A stretch of DNA of 64,000 bases, taken from positions 20,174,906-20,238,905 of the forward strand of contig CM040745.1 of NCBI GenBank assembly GCA_022829145.1. The letters are read 5' to 3'. This document shows positions 52,518 to 64,000 of the stretch, piece by piece. The stretch is from Albula goreensis. Taxonomy: Eukaryota; Chordata; Actinopteri; Albuliformes; Albulidae. The notes below the pieces were generated by a model. It saw only the letters and a list, made by a program, of their open reading frames with translations, was not told the origin of the DNA and did not search any database. The position numbers were made by a program, and so were the translations under genes. Positions within the stretch are counted from its first letter, which is position 1. Every line of letters begins with the position of its first letter.

Positions 52518-53544
52518 CCACTTTGGTCCTGAGAGGTAAAGAAGAACCCAAAGATCACTGTGGCTGAGCTCCAGAGATGCAGTGGGGAGATGGGAGAAAG
52601 CTCCACAAAGTCAACTTTCCCTGCAGCCCTCCACCAGTCAGGGTGGCAGAGTGGCCTGACGGAAGCCTCTTCTCAGTGCAAGACATATGGAAGCCCGCAT
52701 AGAGTTTGCCAAAAAATGCATGAAGGACTCCCAGACTATGAGAAATAAGATTCTCTGGTCTGATGAGACCAAGATTGAACTTTTTGGCGTTAATTCTAAG
52801 CGGTATGTGTGGAGAAAACCAGGCACTGCTCATCACCTTGCCAAAAACAATCCCAATAGTGAAACATGGTGGTGGCAGCATCATGCTATTGGGGTGTTTT
52901 TCAGCTGCAGGGACAGGACGACTGGTTGCACCTGAAGGAAAGATGAATGCGGCCAAGTACAGAGATATCCTGGAAGAAAACCTCTTCTAGAGTGCTCAGG
53001 ACCTCAGACTGGGTCGAAGGTTCACCTTCCAACAAGACAATGACCCTAAGCACACAGCTAAAATAACAAAGGAGTGGCTTCGGAAAAACTCTGTGACCAT
53101 TCTTGACTGGCCCAGCCAGAGCCCTGACCTAAACCCAATTGAGCATCTCTGGAGAGACCTGAAAATGGCTGTCCACCAACGTTCACCATCCAACCTGACA
53201 GAACTGGAGAGGATCTGCAAGGAAGAATGGCAGAGGATCCCCAAATCCAGGTGTGAAAAACTTGTTGCATCATTCCCAAGAAGACTCATGGCTGTACTAG
53301 CTCAAAAGGGTGCTTCTACTCAATACTGAGCAAAGGGTCTGAATACTTATGACCATGTCATATTTCAGTTTTTCTTTTTTAATAAATTTGCAAAAATTTC
53401 TACATTTCTCTTTTTTCTGTCAAGATGGGGTGCTGAGTGTACATTAATGAGAAATAAAATGAACTTTTTCGATTGTAGCAAATGGCAGCAATGAAACAAA
53501 GAGTGAAAAATTTAAAGGGGTCTGAATACTTTCCGTACCCACTG
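52518..53544 (+). mobile_element. Tc1-like transposon, 5'-truncated
   Basis: The 3' end is complete: after the transposase stop, the tail GGGTCTGAATACTTATGACC and the terminal GAATACTTTCCGTACCCACT-G are followed by TA at 53545-53546, the Tc1 target. These are the known ends of a common fish Tc1 family. At the left, homology begins abruptly near 52518, within the second helix-turn-helix region, so the 5' terminal repeat and the first part of the transposase are missing. Confidence 0.9.
52530..53329 (+). pseudogene. Tc1-like transposase, broken DDE half
   Basis: The reading begins in the linker and runs through [11 protein letters not shown] (first catalytic Asp) in one frame. A frameshift near 52840-52860 moves it to a second frame with HGGGSIM. 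An in-frame TAG lies at 52988-52990, where related copies have Gln. It continues with FQQDNDPKHTA (second Asp), then SPDLNPIEHLWRDLK (third residue, Glu) and ends ASTQY-stop at 53327. All three DDE residues are still present, but one frameshift, one stop and the lost N-terminus make it inactive. The level of damage suggests a moderately young copy. Confidence 0.9.
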
Positions 53545-53546
53545 TA

Positions 53547-54289
53547 TAAAAAGCAATTCTTTACTGATGCATATCTAGCAAAAAATAATTTGGTGTAGAT
53601 CATTACAGCAATTAAATACTGTAAAGTGATGCCAATACAAATATGCCATTATACAGTACCTTAGTCGACCTTCTTCCCATATTTTGTGTCACACCCTGTC
53701 ACAAGTACAAAGGTACATACACTTGCATTGAACTTTTTATTTTTAATTGATTAAATTTATCATTTATTTATTATGTGCATTCATTCTTTCATCATCCACA
53801 TATTTTCAACAGGCATTTTTCATATATTTCTGATTACCATTTGTTTTTGTTTTTTTGTCATTAAACTGCAATTGACTCCACAGTCACTCTGGAGAGAATA
53901 CATTGGATGCCGCAATGACAAAGGCAGGGCTAAATCTAAATATCTAATTATAATTGTTTCATAAATATAATAATGGATGGAGATGCATAGTATCATCAAT
54001 ACTTTACAGTACCACTAACAATGTGTGTATACATTTGTGAAGTTAAATGTACAATGTACATAACAGTGCACTGTATTTAAGTTGTGCTGGAGATGCAGAT
54101 GTTTTGTCACATCGGGCATAGTACCTGTTTTGTTGCCAGTTGTGTGTTTAGCTAGTTACTTCAGATAATCAAAACTGATGTTCTGGTGATTGGACATTAT
54201 TCATGTTATACTTATCAGAGCATGTAGCTTAGTTTGGAGCAGCCTAAGTCATCATCCCCTCATCTTCTTCCAGTCCATAGATATCTGAC
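53547..54289. other. No gene seen
   Basis: No supported feature between the Tc1 end and the LINE fragment. Confidence 0.5.
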
Positions 54290-54760
54290 ACCTTCAATAC
54301 CAACAGGGACGGCCTACTCACAGCTGAGAGCAAGTGGCAGAATTCCAGGTCCCCAACTGACCAATCCTTCCTTCTTGCACCTCTGCTGAGGGTAATTATT
54401 AAGTCAAAATTCACAACTCATCCTCTAACCCTTGCAAACTGCTCTGTTTTCTCTTTTCTCCTCAGCAGTCCTTCACTTCCTTCATTTTAGTCCTCCGTTT
54501 CTGTTGATGACCTTGTCTTAGCTTGATGAGAAGACTGCAGATATCCACAACTCTTTCATGACCACTGCCCCGCTCTCTGTGCTCACCATATTTCTCTGTT
54601 TTCTTTCCCCTTACAGATTCTTCTTCAGATTTTTCTCAGCTCCTCCTCTCACACCACCACAAAACCTATGCTCATGACTCGATCCCTTCACCTCTCCTCC
54701 AATCAAACACTCCAGACATCCTTCCATTCACAGAATTCAGCATTCCTTGTCCTGAACTCT
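54290..54760 (+). pseudogene. L2-like LINE fragment (region before the reverse transcriptase core)
   Basis: One frame gives NRDGLLTAESKWQNSRSPTD, then FTTHPLTLANCSVFSFLLSS and VSVDDLVLA. In another frame it continues with AHDSIPSPLLQSNTPDILPF. These follow in order the ERKWRKSKDPTD, LFSTFSSLL, ADDFAxFF and D-x-IPTxLLxxxxPxILPF signatures that fish L2-type LINEs carry between endonuclease and reverse transcriptase. Stops and at least one frameshift are present. Family assignment is from memory. Confidence 0.55.
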
Positions 54761-56048
54761 GTTCATTCCAGATGCGGGGATATTTCAAGTCTTCCGGGTT
54801 TTGGGATTTACAAGTCCAGGCCCATTTGTGTTTTGTTTCATTTAAACCTTTTCACTGAGTGCAGGAATCCCTCTGTCTTCCAGAACTAGTGTTAAATTTT
54901 TCTTCTGCTGAACTTCAACAAAACCTATAAATTAATCAAACAATTTCATTCTGATCCTTCACCTCTTCAGTTCATCAGTCTGGCCAATTTGTTTATCTCT
55001 ACCAGGTTTTTCACAGAATTTTTCCTAATTCAATGCACTTACAATTGGCTGCTACTTTGTATTCTTGTTTTGTTACTACTTGCTTGTTTGTCTTATTTAT
55101 GCTATGACTTTTATTTTCTCAGCAGACATTTCCCCTTATCCTTACTAAATACCTGTAAGGTAAAAAAAAATGGATGTTTAATGCCTTTTCTGCTCCAGTG
55201 TGCCCAATGTAAGTAAAAAAAAGATAATTAATTAACTGGTTGTTTAATTAATTGGTTGAATAATTCATTAATCATGTCTATTATCTATTTCTATTGTTCT
55301 TTCTGTGCATGAATTTTTTCATGATTTGGATCAATGATGGGCTATGGTAACATTTTTTGTAACTGTTGTTCAAAATGTATTCAAGTTTATATGACATACA
55401 TAGTGATATCACTGTCAGCCTCAGACATTCAGCTGACCTTACCTTGGATTACAAGAAGGTTTCTTTAGCTTGTTAGTGGGCACCAGAAGGCTAACTGATG
55501 ATTGCCACCCCAGCTGTGCTGCAGCTGAGTGTCACAATGGCTCCGCTGTTTCAATCCCACTGGCAGATGATGAACCTTGGCTACCATTCCAAACTTGCCC
55601 CTGTGGGCTGATTCAAACTCATGCATCAAGCGGCAGCATGGACATCATAAGACGAAAAGAGAGGAGGGAATATCTGGTTCATTGGTTCATATGTTTAGAG
55701 TGACAGAACATACCTTTGTTCACACAAGAGCAATACCCTGGTTAATGAGAAGTGTACTATAAAAATGTGACTCCATATTTCTTCAATGATAGGGATACTT
55801 ATTATTGTAGGTACTTCAGACCATGTTAAAAATGTCATCTGCGAGATGAACTTTAAACTTAATCCTGATTTTGTTGTTTTTGATACAGGTGTGTATGGAA
55901 CAAATTCATATTCAATGAAATAATTAATGAAGTAAGTGTAGTGTTTTTTAAAAAGGTGTGTTAACTGAGAACCATGGGGTATTTGTCTATAAGGGAAAAC
56001 TTTTTAATATAACTGTTTAATATGTCATTTGCTCTGGCTATATTATGT

Positions 56049-56050
<2 letters not shown>
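54761..56050. other. No gene seen
   Basis: T-rich in the first part, which may include further unrecognisable LINE sequence. No exon supported. Confidence 0.5.
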
Positions 56051-56098
<48 letters not shown>

Positions 56099-56099
56099 A
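56051..56099. repeat. (TA)n(TG)n compound microsatellite
   Basis: About 12 TA units followed by about 12 TG units. Confidence 0.95.
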
Positions 56100-56675
56100 C
56101 ATAGACTGGCTTCATCACATGTTGAACACAATTATGAAGAAAAAAACACAGTAGACCTGAGATCAGCACACCGCGTTTATCACTCTGGGCTGCAGCTGTG
56201 GTACTGTAGATACCGTTTGTACATTTTCGCTTTTGTATTGGACCTCTTTCTTCCTGTTTCCAGTAAAAATAGGCATGGGGAATGGAACTAGCACATGTTA
56301 CAATTTATGCAAAGACCATTGAAAAATGTACAGGCAGCTGATGTCATTTGATTTGATGTCAAACCCCAGATTCATATCTCAGTAACCCAGACATAAAGTG
56401 TAAATTGCATAGGCATGTGAATATAAATGTAGGCTCCTACTATTTATGAAAAACCAAAGTAATAATCATAGGAGAGTCTAAATCTTATAATGGCTTAAGG
56501 TGAAAGACATGGAGGGCATATTAGATATTAAGAAAAGGGAATACATTTTATTTAAATTCAAGTTAAATACATTGTATATATTAATGTATTTTATGAAATA
56601 CATATTTTACATATTTTTGATTAAATATTCTTACAATCAAGTAGTAAAAGCTTCATTTTACCTGGCGGCTTACAT

Positions 56676-56678
<3 letters not shown>

Positions 56679-56767
<89 letters not shown>
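56679..56767. repeat. (AC)n microsatellite
   Basis: About 44 AC units. Confidence 0.98.
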
Positions 56768-56770
<3 letters not shown>

Positions 56771-56877
56771 GCAGCCTAGCTCATAGCACCTTTTAATTTT
56801 TACCATATATTATTCAAAAAATGTGGTTTAAATTACTTGGATTTGTGAAATAAAAAAGACATGAGGAAAGTTTTTTG

Positions 56878-57184
56878 AAATGTGGTGAAAAATAAGCATG
56901 GGTAGGAAATTTTTTCACCACATTTTTAAAAAAAAAAATTAACTCATCTCTTTTTTAATTTCGCATTTTTAAAAAATATTGCCTCATTTCTTTTAATTTC
57001 ACCATCCCTTTTTATTTTTCACCACCTTTTTTAATTACTTCAACTGTTTTTTAATTTCACCAACATTTTTTTCACCACAGCTTGAAATACTCCCTCTTCT
57101 CTTTTTTTTAATTTCACCGATCAAATATATTTTTCACCACATTTAAAAAAAACTCCTCATTTCTTTTTAAATTTTTACCCAGTC
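56878..57184. repeat. Degenerate TTTCACC-rich array with a leading hairpin
   Basis: AAATGTGGTGAAAAA at 56878-56892 is exactly complementary to TTTTTCACCACATTT at 56911-56925. Downstream, TTTCACC preceded by T/A runs recurs irregularly at roughly 20-60 base intervals until about 57130. Some copies are extended to TTTTTCACCAC. Non-coding. It could be a decayed minisatellite; no family recognised. Confidence 0.6.
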
Positions 57185-58958
57185 TGTTAAATTTACAGCA
57201 CTTTTAAATACGTTTAACGTGACTTGCCATCATGATAGCAGGCCTTAGAAGAAGTTTTTTGAAAATGAAAGGGACAAGAGGCAACAGCAGAGATAGCTTT
57301 CAAAAATAGTTTGTATATGAAAGGGACAATTGAAAAGATGGAATGCCTGTCAAATGCATCTGATAGAAAGAATACACCAGCAGTTATTGACTATTTTTAA
57401 CTCAATACAACTTCTGGGTGGGTAGACGTGTCCCTCAATGCCCCAATGTACTGGGATAAGTTTTTCACAATAAAATGCAATTCCCACATTAATACTAGAG
57501 TACTACTGCAAAGATAATGTTATGAATGGAGCAAAACACAAGTGCATACAGACACACAGACATACACATCTGGGAAATCATGACAGAATGTCAAGAGAGT
57601 GATCATGCAGAAATGATTTAAATTTCAATTAATCCATCTACAGTGGTCACACTGTAACACACTAGCATTGAATCCTAACTCCATATGTGATATAACAATG
57701 TTGAAGTGGAATACAATGCAATTACCTCACTCAAATCTTTTTTGTAGTGATTTCATTTTCATACAATACAGTTGATGCTGAGTAACCTAAGTCAGTGCCT
57801 TTAAAATAGTTGTAAGACACGCTTGTTCTGTCCTACATGACAGCTTAGTTTCTTTGATAATATCAACCTGGACAAGAGGTAAGACCTTGCACTTGGTGGA
57901 GATGTCAATGTTTCACCTTTTAGCTTCTATACTCCAAGCTGACAGTCTCTGATAAGTCAGGACTGCTGATTCTGTGTGACTGATAAATATTCTATACCAG
58001 TACAAGATGCAGCAGGACAAATGAGACATGTGAGTCCTTTTCTGAAAATGCTGAGTCTGTTCAGAGAGGAAAAAACAAAGGCTGTGGAATCCTCCACTCT
58101 CTGAACTCCACTGCCCAAGGTAAATAAACACGTTCAGCTCAAACTTCATCCATAGTTCAGTTTGGGTTATTCCATTGTTCCATTATTACAATATCTCAGA
58201 CAATAAAAAAGCAGCACCCATGTTTACTGGGTGTTCATATTGCATTTTGCTCATGTTGTCATGGTGCCATGATGAATGCAAAAAAGTCGACCAGTTATGC
58301 TTACATGAACAGATTTACTTAGATTTGAGGGAGTTTAAAAACATACACTTAACAAAACATATGTATTACGATGCTATTTATTTTTACATTTTTAATCAGG
58401 TAAGAGTTACAGCTTAAGGTTGTGCAATCAGTGAGAAAGTAAAGGAAGTATGAGACACAGACAGTTTGACATTTCCTTCTGCTAATGTTCAATCACTGTT
58501 TTCCTTCTGATTTTTTTTTTTTTTGTAGATGGTTTGCAATTCCTGCTTGGTGCCTCACCTCTGTTGGCGGGGCATGATGGATGGGAAAGATCATGGTGGA
58601 ACATCAATCAGCAGTGCTGCAGCAGCGATCCAAAAAAACATGATTACCAAGAAATGCTGCAAGGTGAAAGATTGCAGAGTTTACAATATTTATTCATTTG
58701 TCCCATCCCCCAACACCTTTTTCAAGTGTATAGAAACAAAAACTCCTGTCTGCTGGCTCTGAGATTGAAGTCACAACCACAACAGGAAAAGATTGGGTAG
58801 TGAGTGAAGGGTTTTACACCCTCCTAAGATTTTTTTTTAACCCTTGAATGATTTGAAGTTCATGTCATGGTCAAGCAGTACTTGATTATTAATTGAAAAT
58901 TAGGTCATTTAATTAAATTTTATTTTTTTCTGACTTCAAATATTTAGGAATGTTTGAG
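57185..58958. other. No gene seen
   Basis: A frame opening at 58529 directly after a T-rich TTTTGTAG acceptor-like string was considered as an exon but has no recognisable domain or partner exons. Confidence 0.45.
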
Positions 58959-59013
58959 CCAATGGTCAGTAGAAAGTCATATAATCATCACATGACTTTC
59001 CACTGACCATTGG
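58959..59013. repeat. 22-bp inverted repeat (hairpin)
   Basis: CCAATGGTCAGTAGAAAGTC-AT and the inverse of ATGACTTTCCACTGACCATT-GG differ at one base, around an 11-base loop. No TA or 8-bp duplication was seen at the borders. Confidence 0.8.
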
Positions 59014-60166
59014 TCAGTGAGAACTTGCAGTGAGAACACTTAGTTCAGAGATGCAGTTTATCATGATATTACATTACATACATTTCATGCCAGTGCTCTC
59101 TGCAGAAATGATCTTAAACCCCTGTCTGACTGCATGAATTGTATATTCTGTTGAGCTGTTTCCCTTCTGTGTTGAAGGTTTTTACTTCCTACTCAAATGG
59201 TACTATGCTGCGCAGCTGAAATCACTATTAATGCTGCATCAATGGTGGTTTGCGCAGTGTTGATAGACTATAGGTTGTAAGGTCCTCTCTGTCACACTCA
59301 TTAATTATTTTAGCCTATCCCCAAGCTCAATGAAGTGCCACATGAATGACTTCCAGTTTAGTGGGTTGAAAAAGAATGATACATTTATTGTGCAATGACC
59401 TCAAAATACAGAACTAGTGGTAAGCCTGGAGAGAAAGAAAAAATAAACGGCCGAAGGAAACTTACAGATTGTAATCTCTGGCAAAGCATGGCATTTCTGT
59501 ACAGCTAACACAATTTTGTAGTAAAGAGAGTTTGAAAACTAAGGTTGATTGAGACTAAAATAATCGTTGCTCCAAAAAAACAATTAGCCAGAGAGGTAGC
59601 AGAGTGCAGACTTAGAAGACATGGCACCATTTTTATCTGCAAGCTGTATCAGTTAACAAATGTAATCTCCCTACACACATTCATCCATTGGTCCAGGACA
59701 CCACAGACAATAAGAAGGGATGAGGTGTAAAGATTAGCCATAGCTCCGTAATTTATATATTATATCTCACTTTGCTCAAATGTAATAAGCAAACACATTT
59801 GATAAGCAAATGTAGTTGCAAAAAAGGTGTAAGGTTAATATTTTAATGACTATTGGCCCTATTTTGAAAGTTATACGTCTAAAGTTGGAAATCAGTCATT
59901 GCCCAATTCTCGCAACATTTGATTGGAGGCACAAACTCGGAAAGCTACTTTCCTGGACACAAGCTCAAGGCAATAAATTAAATTGGACAGGTCCATAACA
60001 TGGCAGTACTCACAATAGTAGGTCCATCACATGGCGCAACCTGCAATGGGTAGAGTAATGTGTTAATGTCAATTAGAGGGTATTGGCATGATGTTGCATG
60101 TTTCAGCCAATCATAATGAGTGTTATATACATCAAAATCATGTGCACCCAGCACTCGCAAGAGAAC
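59014..60166. other. No gene seen
   Basis: May include the undefined outer end of the Harbinger relic. A GGCCCTATTTTG string at about 59855 was considered as a terminus but has no partner. Confidence 0.45.
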
Positions 60167-60270
60167 ATGGATGATCCAGGGCAGAGGAATGTACGTTTCA
60201 CACAACAGGAGATGGAGGTATTGGTTTGTTAGGTCCATGCCCAAGAAGAGCATATTTTTGCATCTGCCAG
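60167..60270 (+). pseudogene. Possible N-terminus of a Harbinger Myb/SANT-like protein
   Basis: The ATG at 60167 opens MDDPGQRNVRFTQQEMEVLV then C and a TAG at 60230. The FTxxEMEVLV pattern is how the Myb/SANT domain of Harbinger accessory proteins and NAIF1-like proteins begins. The following codons do not continue the domain convincingly. It lies on the strand opposite to the transposase just downstream. Short match, so tentative. Confidence 0.35.
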
Positions 60271-60546
60271 CAAGCCTCCGAGACCCGAGGAAGTCTGGTA
60301 TTATTATGGGATCTGGATACGTAAACAATGAGAATGCAAATTCCAATTAACATGTTTTATTAAGATATACTCAGCATACATAGTGTACATCTCTGATGAT
60401 TATTTTAGCAATCTGCTCCAAGGACTTCCTGCCATTGGACCTCCACCATTCTCTGTCAATCCTCTGGTGTGCACATAAGAGGCGGATGTCACTGTCCTTT
60501 GTTGTGTGCGTGTGTCTGGGTATAAGAGAGAGTAAGAGACACAGAT

Positions 60547-61429
60547 CTATGTTTCCAGATGTATGCTAACACAAAAAGGCATTAAACTAAGGATTATGTG
60601 CTTGTATATTTCACAAAATGCATTCAAAAATGAAATGTCATGATACCATCCATAATTTATGGCTATATTGTGTAAAACACAACATACCACAAAGAACTCA
60701 CTGAAATTCTGAGGGCTGTATTGTAATGTGCCACCACATCTGTCCAGGCATCTGAAACATATTTGCAGAAAGCCAAATGTCCGCTCAATTACGTTCCTAG
60801 TCCTTGACAATGCATGTTTGAATCCTCTTTGCCGTTGAGATGTTGGCACGATTTATGGTGTCAGAAGCCAGGTACGTAATGGATAGCCCTTATCATCTAT
60901 CAGCCACCCATGCAGGGCACAATAGGGGCCAGAATGAATGAATTGTGTATATAACTAGAATAGTTAGTGAACACATGTGACTTTACAGTTTGCGTCACAG
61001 TCTACCTGGATATTTATTGAATGGAAGCCCTTTCGGTTCACATAGATGTGACCATAGTTTGTGGGTGCGCGCAATAAAATATATGTGCAGTCTATGGAGC
61101 CAAGGACTCCTTTGGGAGAGTCCTTTTAGACACCTTTGGGGAGTCCAAAGGTGTCTAAAAACTGCAGCTCAGTTGAGTTCATTGTGTCAGGTGTTGGAAA
61201 AACAGTAAACTGATGTGCTTTGTTGACAAGACAGGAGGTAATTACATGTAATGACGAACCTACTGCTGACTGGGATATCCTGCTATTACCCTGCATATGT
61301 GGGCTACCAGATGCAGTGGCAGATGTAAGATGATGCGGCACTCCTCCTCAGTCATATTAAGGAACGAGTGTGCTGTTTGAAAACTTGTTGGCGGTAACGC
61401 CTTCTATTCCTTGCGATTATGTATTCCAT
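60547..61429 (-). pseudogene. Harbinger (PIF/HARBI1-type) transposase, broken
   Basis: Reading the minus strand from the ATG at 61429: MEYIIARNRRRYRQQVFKQH, then after a frameshift SPHMQGNSRISQSAVGSSLH (the helix-turn-helix that precedes the catalytic core), then VLGSIDCTYILLRAPTNYGH and YVNRKGFHSINIQVDCDA (first Asp; usual motif GxIDGTH). After two in-frame stops come GWLIDDKGYPLRTWLLTP (second Asp), a TAA, and SRTRNVIERTFGFLQICFRC with LDRCGGTLQYSP and VVCCVLHNIAI (third residue, Glu). Motif order and spacing match the HARBI1 family and the DDE residues remain readable. At least two frameshifts and three stops make it inactive. Part of the block before the second Asp appears deleted. Confidence 0.85.
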
Positions 61430-62176
61430 ACTATTGAGATCAACAGCCAAACAGAAATGTTAAATTCAGCCAATATGAATAGTCTGCATCCATCATGTTA
61501 CAAGCATTAAAATAATATAAATGTAAAGAGCACGGGCCTCACGTTTTCCTGGCTTCCTTGGTTCTGTTAACGCAGATCTGGGGGCTGTTCTTATCTACAG
61601 GTGGAGAGGTATTAGTAAATTAGGAGAAATTGGTATTGTCTGTGCTGAGGGGAAGTTTGCCCATTGTTTGCTCGTATGGCCTTTGCCAAATCTGAAACTA
61701 TAACAATTCATGAAATACCAGAAAAATTTCTGTTGAAATACTTTTTTTGAATTAAATGATTCGTGTTATTACAGAATTTTGACCATTATTGCCTTTCGAT
61801 AATAACTCTGAAGTCATGTTTTGACACCTGATGCCCAATCAATGTACTACAATTTATTTGGCTACCTTCGAGTTTTGCACTCCATATAGACCTTAAGAGT
61901 TCTCTTAAGCACAAGAGTTCAGAGTGAGACACCCTCCTTTTTTAGGTGCTGGAGTAAATGACGTCTTCGTGGGTCTTCCCGTTAAACATAACAAACACAA
62001 AACATTAGACATAACATAGCATAGCACAGGGTTTTAAATTGAAAATTTCTCATAACTTAGTCTAACAATATTATATCCCTTCTACACCATTCATGCCCTT
62101 TGCATATCTTGTTACAGGAGTACCGTGTCGCCACAGATCTAATACCTTCACTCTTTTCCTTTCTACTGCTTTGTAG

Positions 62177-62312
62177 GTGATAGTGCTCCTCATAAGAAGA
62201 GAATGAAAAACAGCAGAAACAAAAGAAACTGGCAGCAGCAGAAATGAGCTGCCGGTTAATAGGGGGCCTGGAGGCCACACAGGCAAGATTCCAAGAGTCT
62301 GAGGAAAGATGA
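62177..62312 (+). pseudogene. Possible last exon of a Harbinger Myb/SANT-like protein
   Basis: After an acceptor-like TTTCTACTGCTTTGTAG the frame reads APHKKRM. One base out of frame it then reads EKQQKQKKLAAAEMSCRLIG and GLEATQARFQESEER before TGA at 62310. Such Lys/Gln-rich helical ends with QARFQESEER are seen at the C-termini of Harbinger accessory proteins. The frameshift makes it a relic. Same strand as the fragment at 60167 and opposite to the transposase between them. Confidence 0.4.
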
Positions 62313-63071
62313 GTCTGAGGGCGGAGGGACTTATAAATCCAACTTCACATTGAGCAAATTGCCACACAAATACACACTGTGTGAGAAACATCGCCTGTAA
62401 AAACGGAACTGGCTGCCTCAGCTACAGAATATATTCTCCCAGCCACAGAAGTGCTCAGTGCAAAGTGTTGTATTTTGGGCACATTGCAAGACCTGCAAAC
62501 TCCCTCTGGGTACTGTAATTCTACAATTCCCAAACTGGTTCCTGCACATCTTCCCATGTCCATATACAGGAAGATGGCATTTTGGCTGGGACTCCTTTTC
62601 ACTCCATAATCATGCCATCCTCAATCCTGGGTGGAGGATATCTGCTCCATCAACTGTAAATGGTCTGAAGTCCAGGGTAGTATTTTGCCATGCACCCCAA
62701 TGCAACACAAGGCACGCATGGGACATTGCATCGAAAACCATTTTAATCCCACTGTAGTCTTCCCTCTTTTATGCTGTCAATGTCCTTTTAAGCAATCTAA
62801 AAGAGATGATAGAGTAATCCTGATGGGCATGATTTACACAAACATAAATAATAGAGAAATAAACTATACAAAAAACATGGTTTTGTGACCTGCACAAACT
62901 TCCTGTGCAGGGGAAGAAAATAAGTAATATTTAATAAATTAGCAATAAATAAGTAATAATTATCTCTGAGACCTTGCCAATATCTCTAAGCTTGCCTTGC
63001 CCCTGCTATATAATCACATCCTCTTAACATGTGAGTGTTTTAAATGCATCAAAATTAAGATAATGTCTATT

Positions 63072-63105
<34 letters not shown>

Positions 63106-64000
63106 AGTCACTACAGTCAATAATTACCTTATCAAGAGGAGTGTGAAGTTATGTATATTATATAAGTAATATGTCAGTAATGTCACATGTCAATGTCAAT
63201 GTGAAGCCTAACTTTGCAATGCAGTTTCTTCCCCACCTGGTCATCTCTATTCTTCAGGAATTGGTCACTGCACCTATATTTAAGCCTCTGAGACATATTA
63301 CATTAGGCTGCACTATTTATATTTCAACTACTTTACTGCTACAAAGGCTGGTCTTCGTGCACTTGTACTCCTCCCTTCTCTTTTGGTTTGTTTTTAAAGA
63401 GCTCTTTATATCCTCCTCAGCTGAAATAACACAGTACTGACATGCTTTATCAAAGTTAATATACTTGCAAGCCCTGTCCCTTCCTCTCTGGTCTCCAAAT
63501 GCTGATGTACATGTATGGTTCTCTTTGCCGTACACAGTAATTTCAGTCAAGCAACAGTTGTCTGATGGAGTTTAAACCAGCCTTTATTTGTGGTGGACAT
63601 CCCATAAAAGTGTAGTATTCGATAGTTGAGATCCCTGTCAAACTTGCAAATCCCTCATTTCAATATGGATGTTTGCAACAGGAGTTATTTACATAATGAC
63701 TCTTAGCTGTTCGCCCAAGATGAGTAAAAAGATAATACATGCAATTGTTTTAGAGGCACATGAAAATAACACCTGTCATTTGGGATCTTAGTAAATCTAT
63801 CCCTAAGTATGTTTAATTGAACCTAGCTCTAAACGTTTTTGATGTACTATGTGCATCATATCAGGCAATATCTGAGCAACACTGCCAAAGTAACATAACT
63901 AAGGATCTGCTGTATATCTATATATAACACATAACTATCTCCACAGGTATCCATCGTACTGAAGTGGAATCTCCAATTAGAGCCTCTATTTTTATCAATT
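62313..64000. other. No gene seen; (CA)n at 63074-63102
   Basis: Non-coding to the window end. The only clear feature is a CA array of about 14 units. Confidence 0.5.

Noticed and set aside
58529-58800. Possible exon after a T-rich acceptor-like tract
   Set aside because: Acceptor-like tracts are frequent in T-rich DNA. The peptide has no recognisable family and no partner exon or polyadenylation signal was found.
59850-59866. GGCCCTATTTTG string as the terminal repeat of the Harbinger element
   Set aside because: No matching inverse copy found on the other side of the transposase and no 3-bp target duplication.
59978-60346. 122-codon minus-strand frame next to the Harbinger relic
   Set aside because: Does not resemble any Harbinger protein and overlaps the tentative Myb-like start on the other strand.

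Overview
The window reads as euchromatic DNA of a ray-finned (teleost) fish. The composition is AT-rich, coding density is very low and genes have introns. CA/TG arrays around 100 bp long are frequent, and there are relics of the usual fish transposon families (Tc1/mariner, hAT, Harbinger, pogo-like, CR1/L2 LINEs). Species cannot be told from the sequence. No bacterial, viral or CRISPR feature was seen.

Two host protein-coding genes are supported, both between 6.3 and 12.8 kb and arranged tail to tail. The first is s100b on the plus strand: a TATA-box promoter with a double CCAAT palindrome, non-coding exon 1, and two coding exons giving a 95-residue S100B with both EF-hands and the zinc ligands intact. 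The second, on the minus strand, is an intact 356-codon single-coding-exon gene for a type I membrane protein with eight leucine-rich repeats. It has a probable upstream non-coding exon. No other host exon could be supported, so about 50 kb is gene desert or intron of a gene lying outside the window.

The rest is repeat archaeology. DNA-transposon relics comprise a 5'-truncated Tc1 element whose transposase has one frameshift and one stop (52.5-53.5 kb), a more decayed Tc1 N-terminal half (43.5 kb), and a Harbinger transposase pseudogene with fragments of its Myb/SANT-like partner (60.2-62.3 kb). There are also pogo-like or TA-flanked MITEs (9.5, 13.2, 21.7, 28.9, 45.5 kb) and a nested pair of hAT-type MITEs (37.9-38.7 kb), each with an 8-bp target duplication. 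LINE relics are an antisense CR1-like reverse transcriptase (47.5-48.3 kb) and an L2-like piece (54.3-54.8 kb). Microsatellites are abundant.

The most unusual item is a 53-bp piece recognisable as 18S ribosomal RNA gene sequence, with CpG-decay-type changes, lying inside the outer hAT MITE at 38.53 kb. Other items worth a second look are three 70-78 bp TA-flanked fold-back elements, a palindromic five-block trinucleotide microsatellite, a TTTCACC-rich degenerate array, an ERE-like palindrome, and SOX-like and CCAAT motifs upstream of s100b. I did not find a new multi-gene system here.
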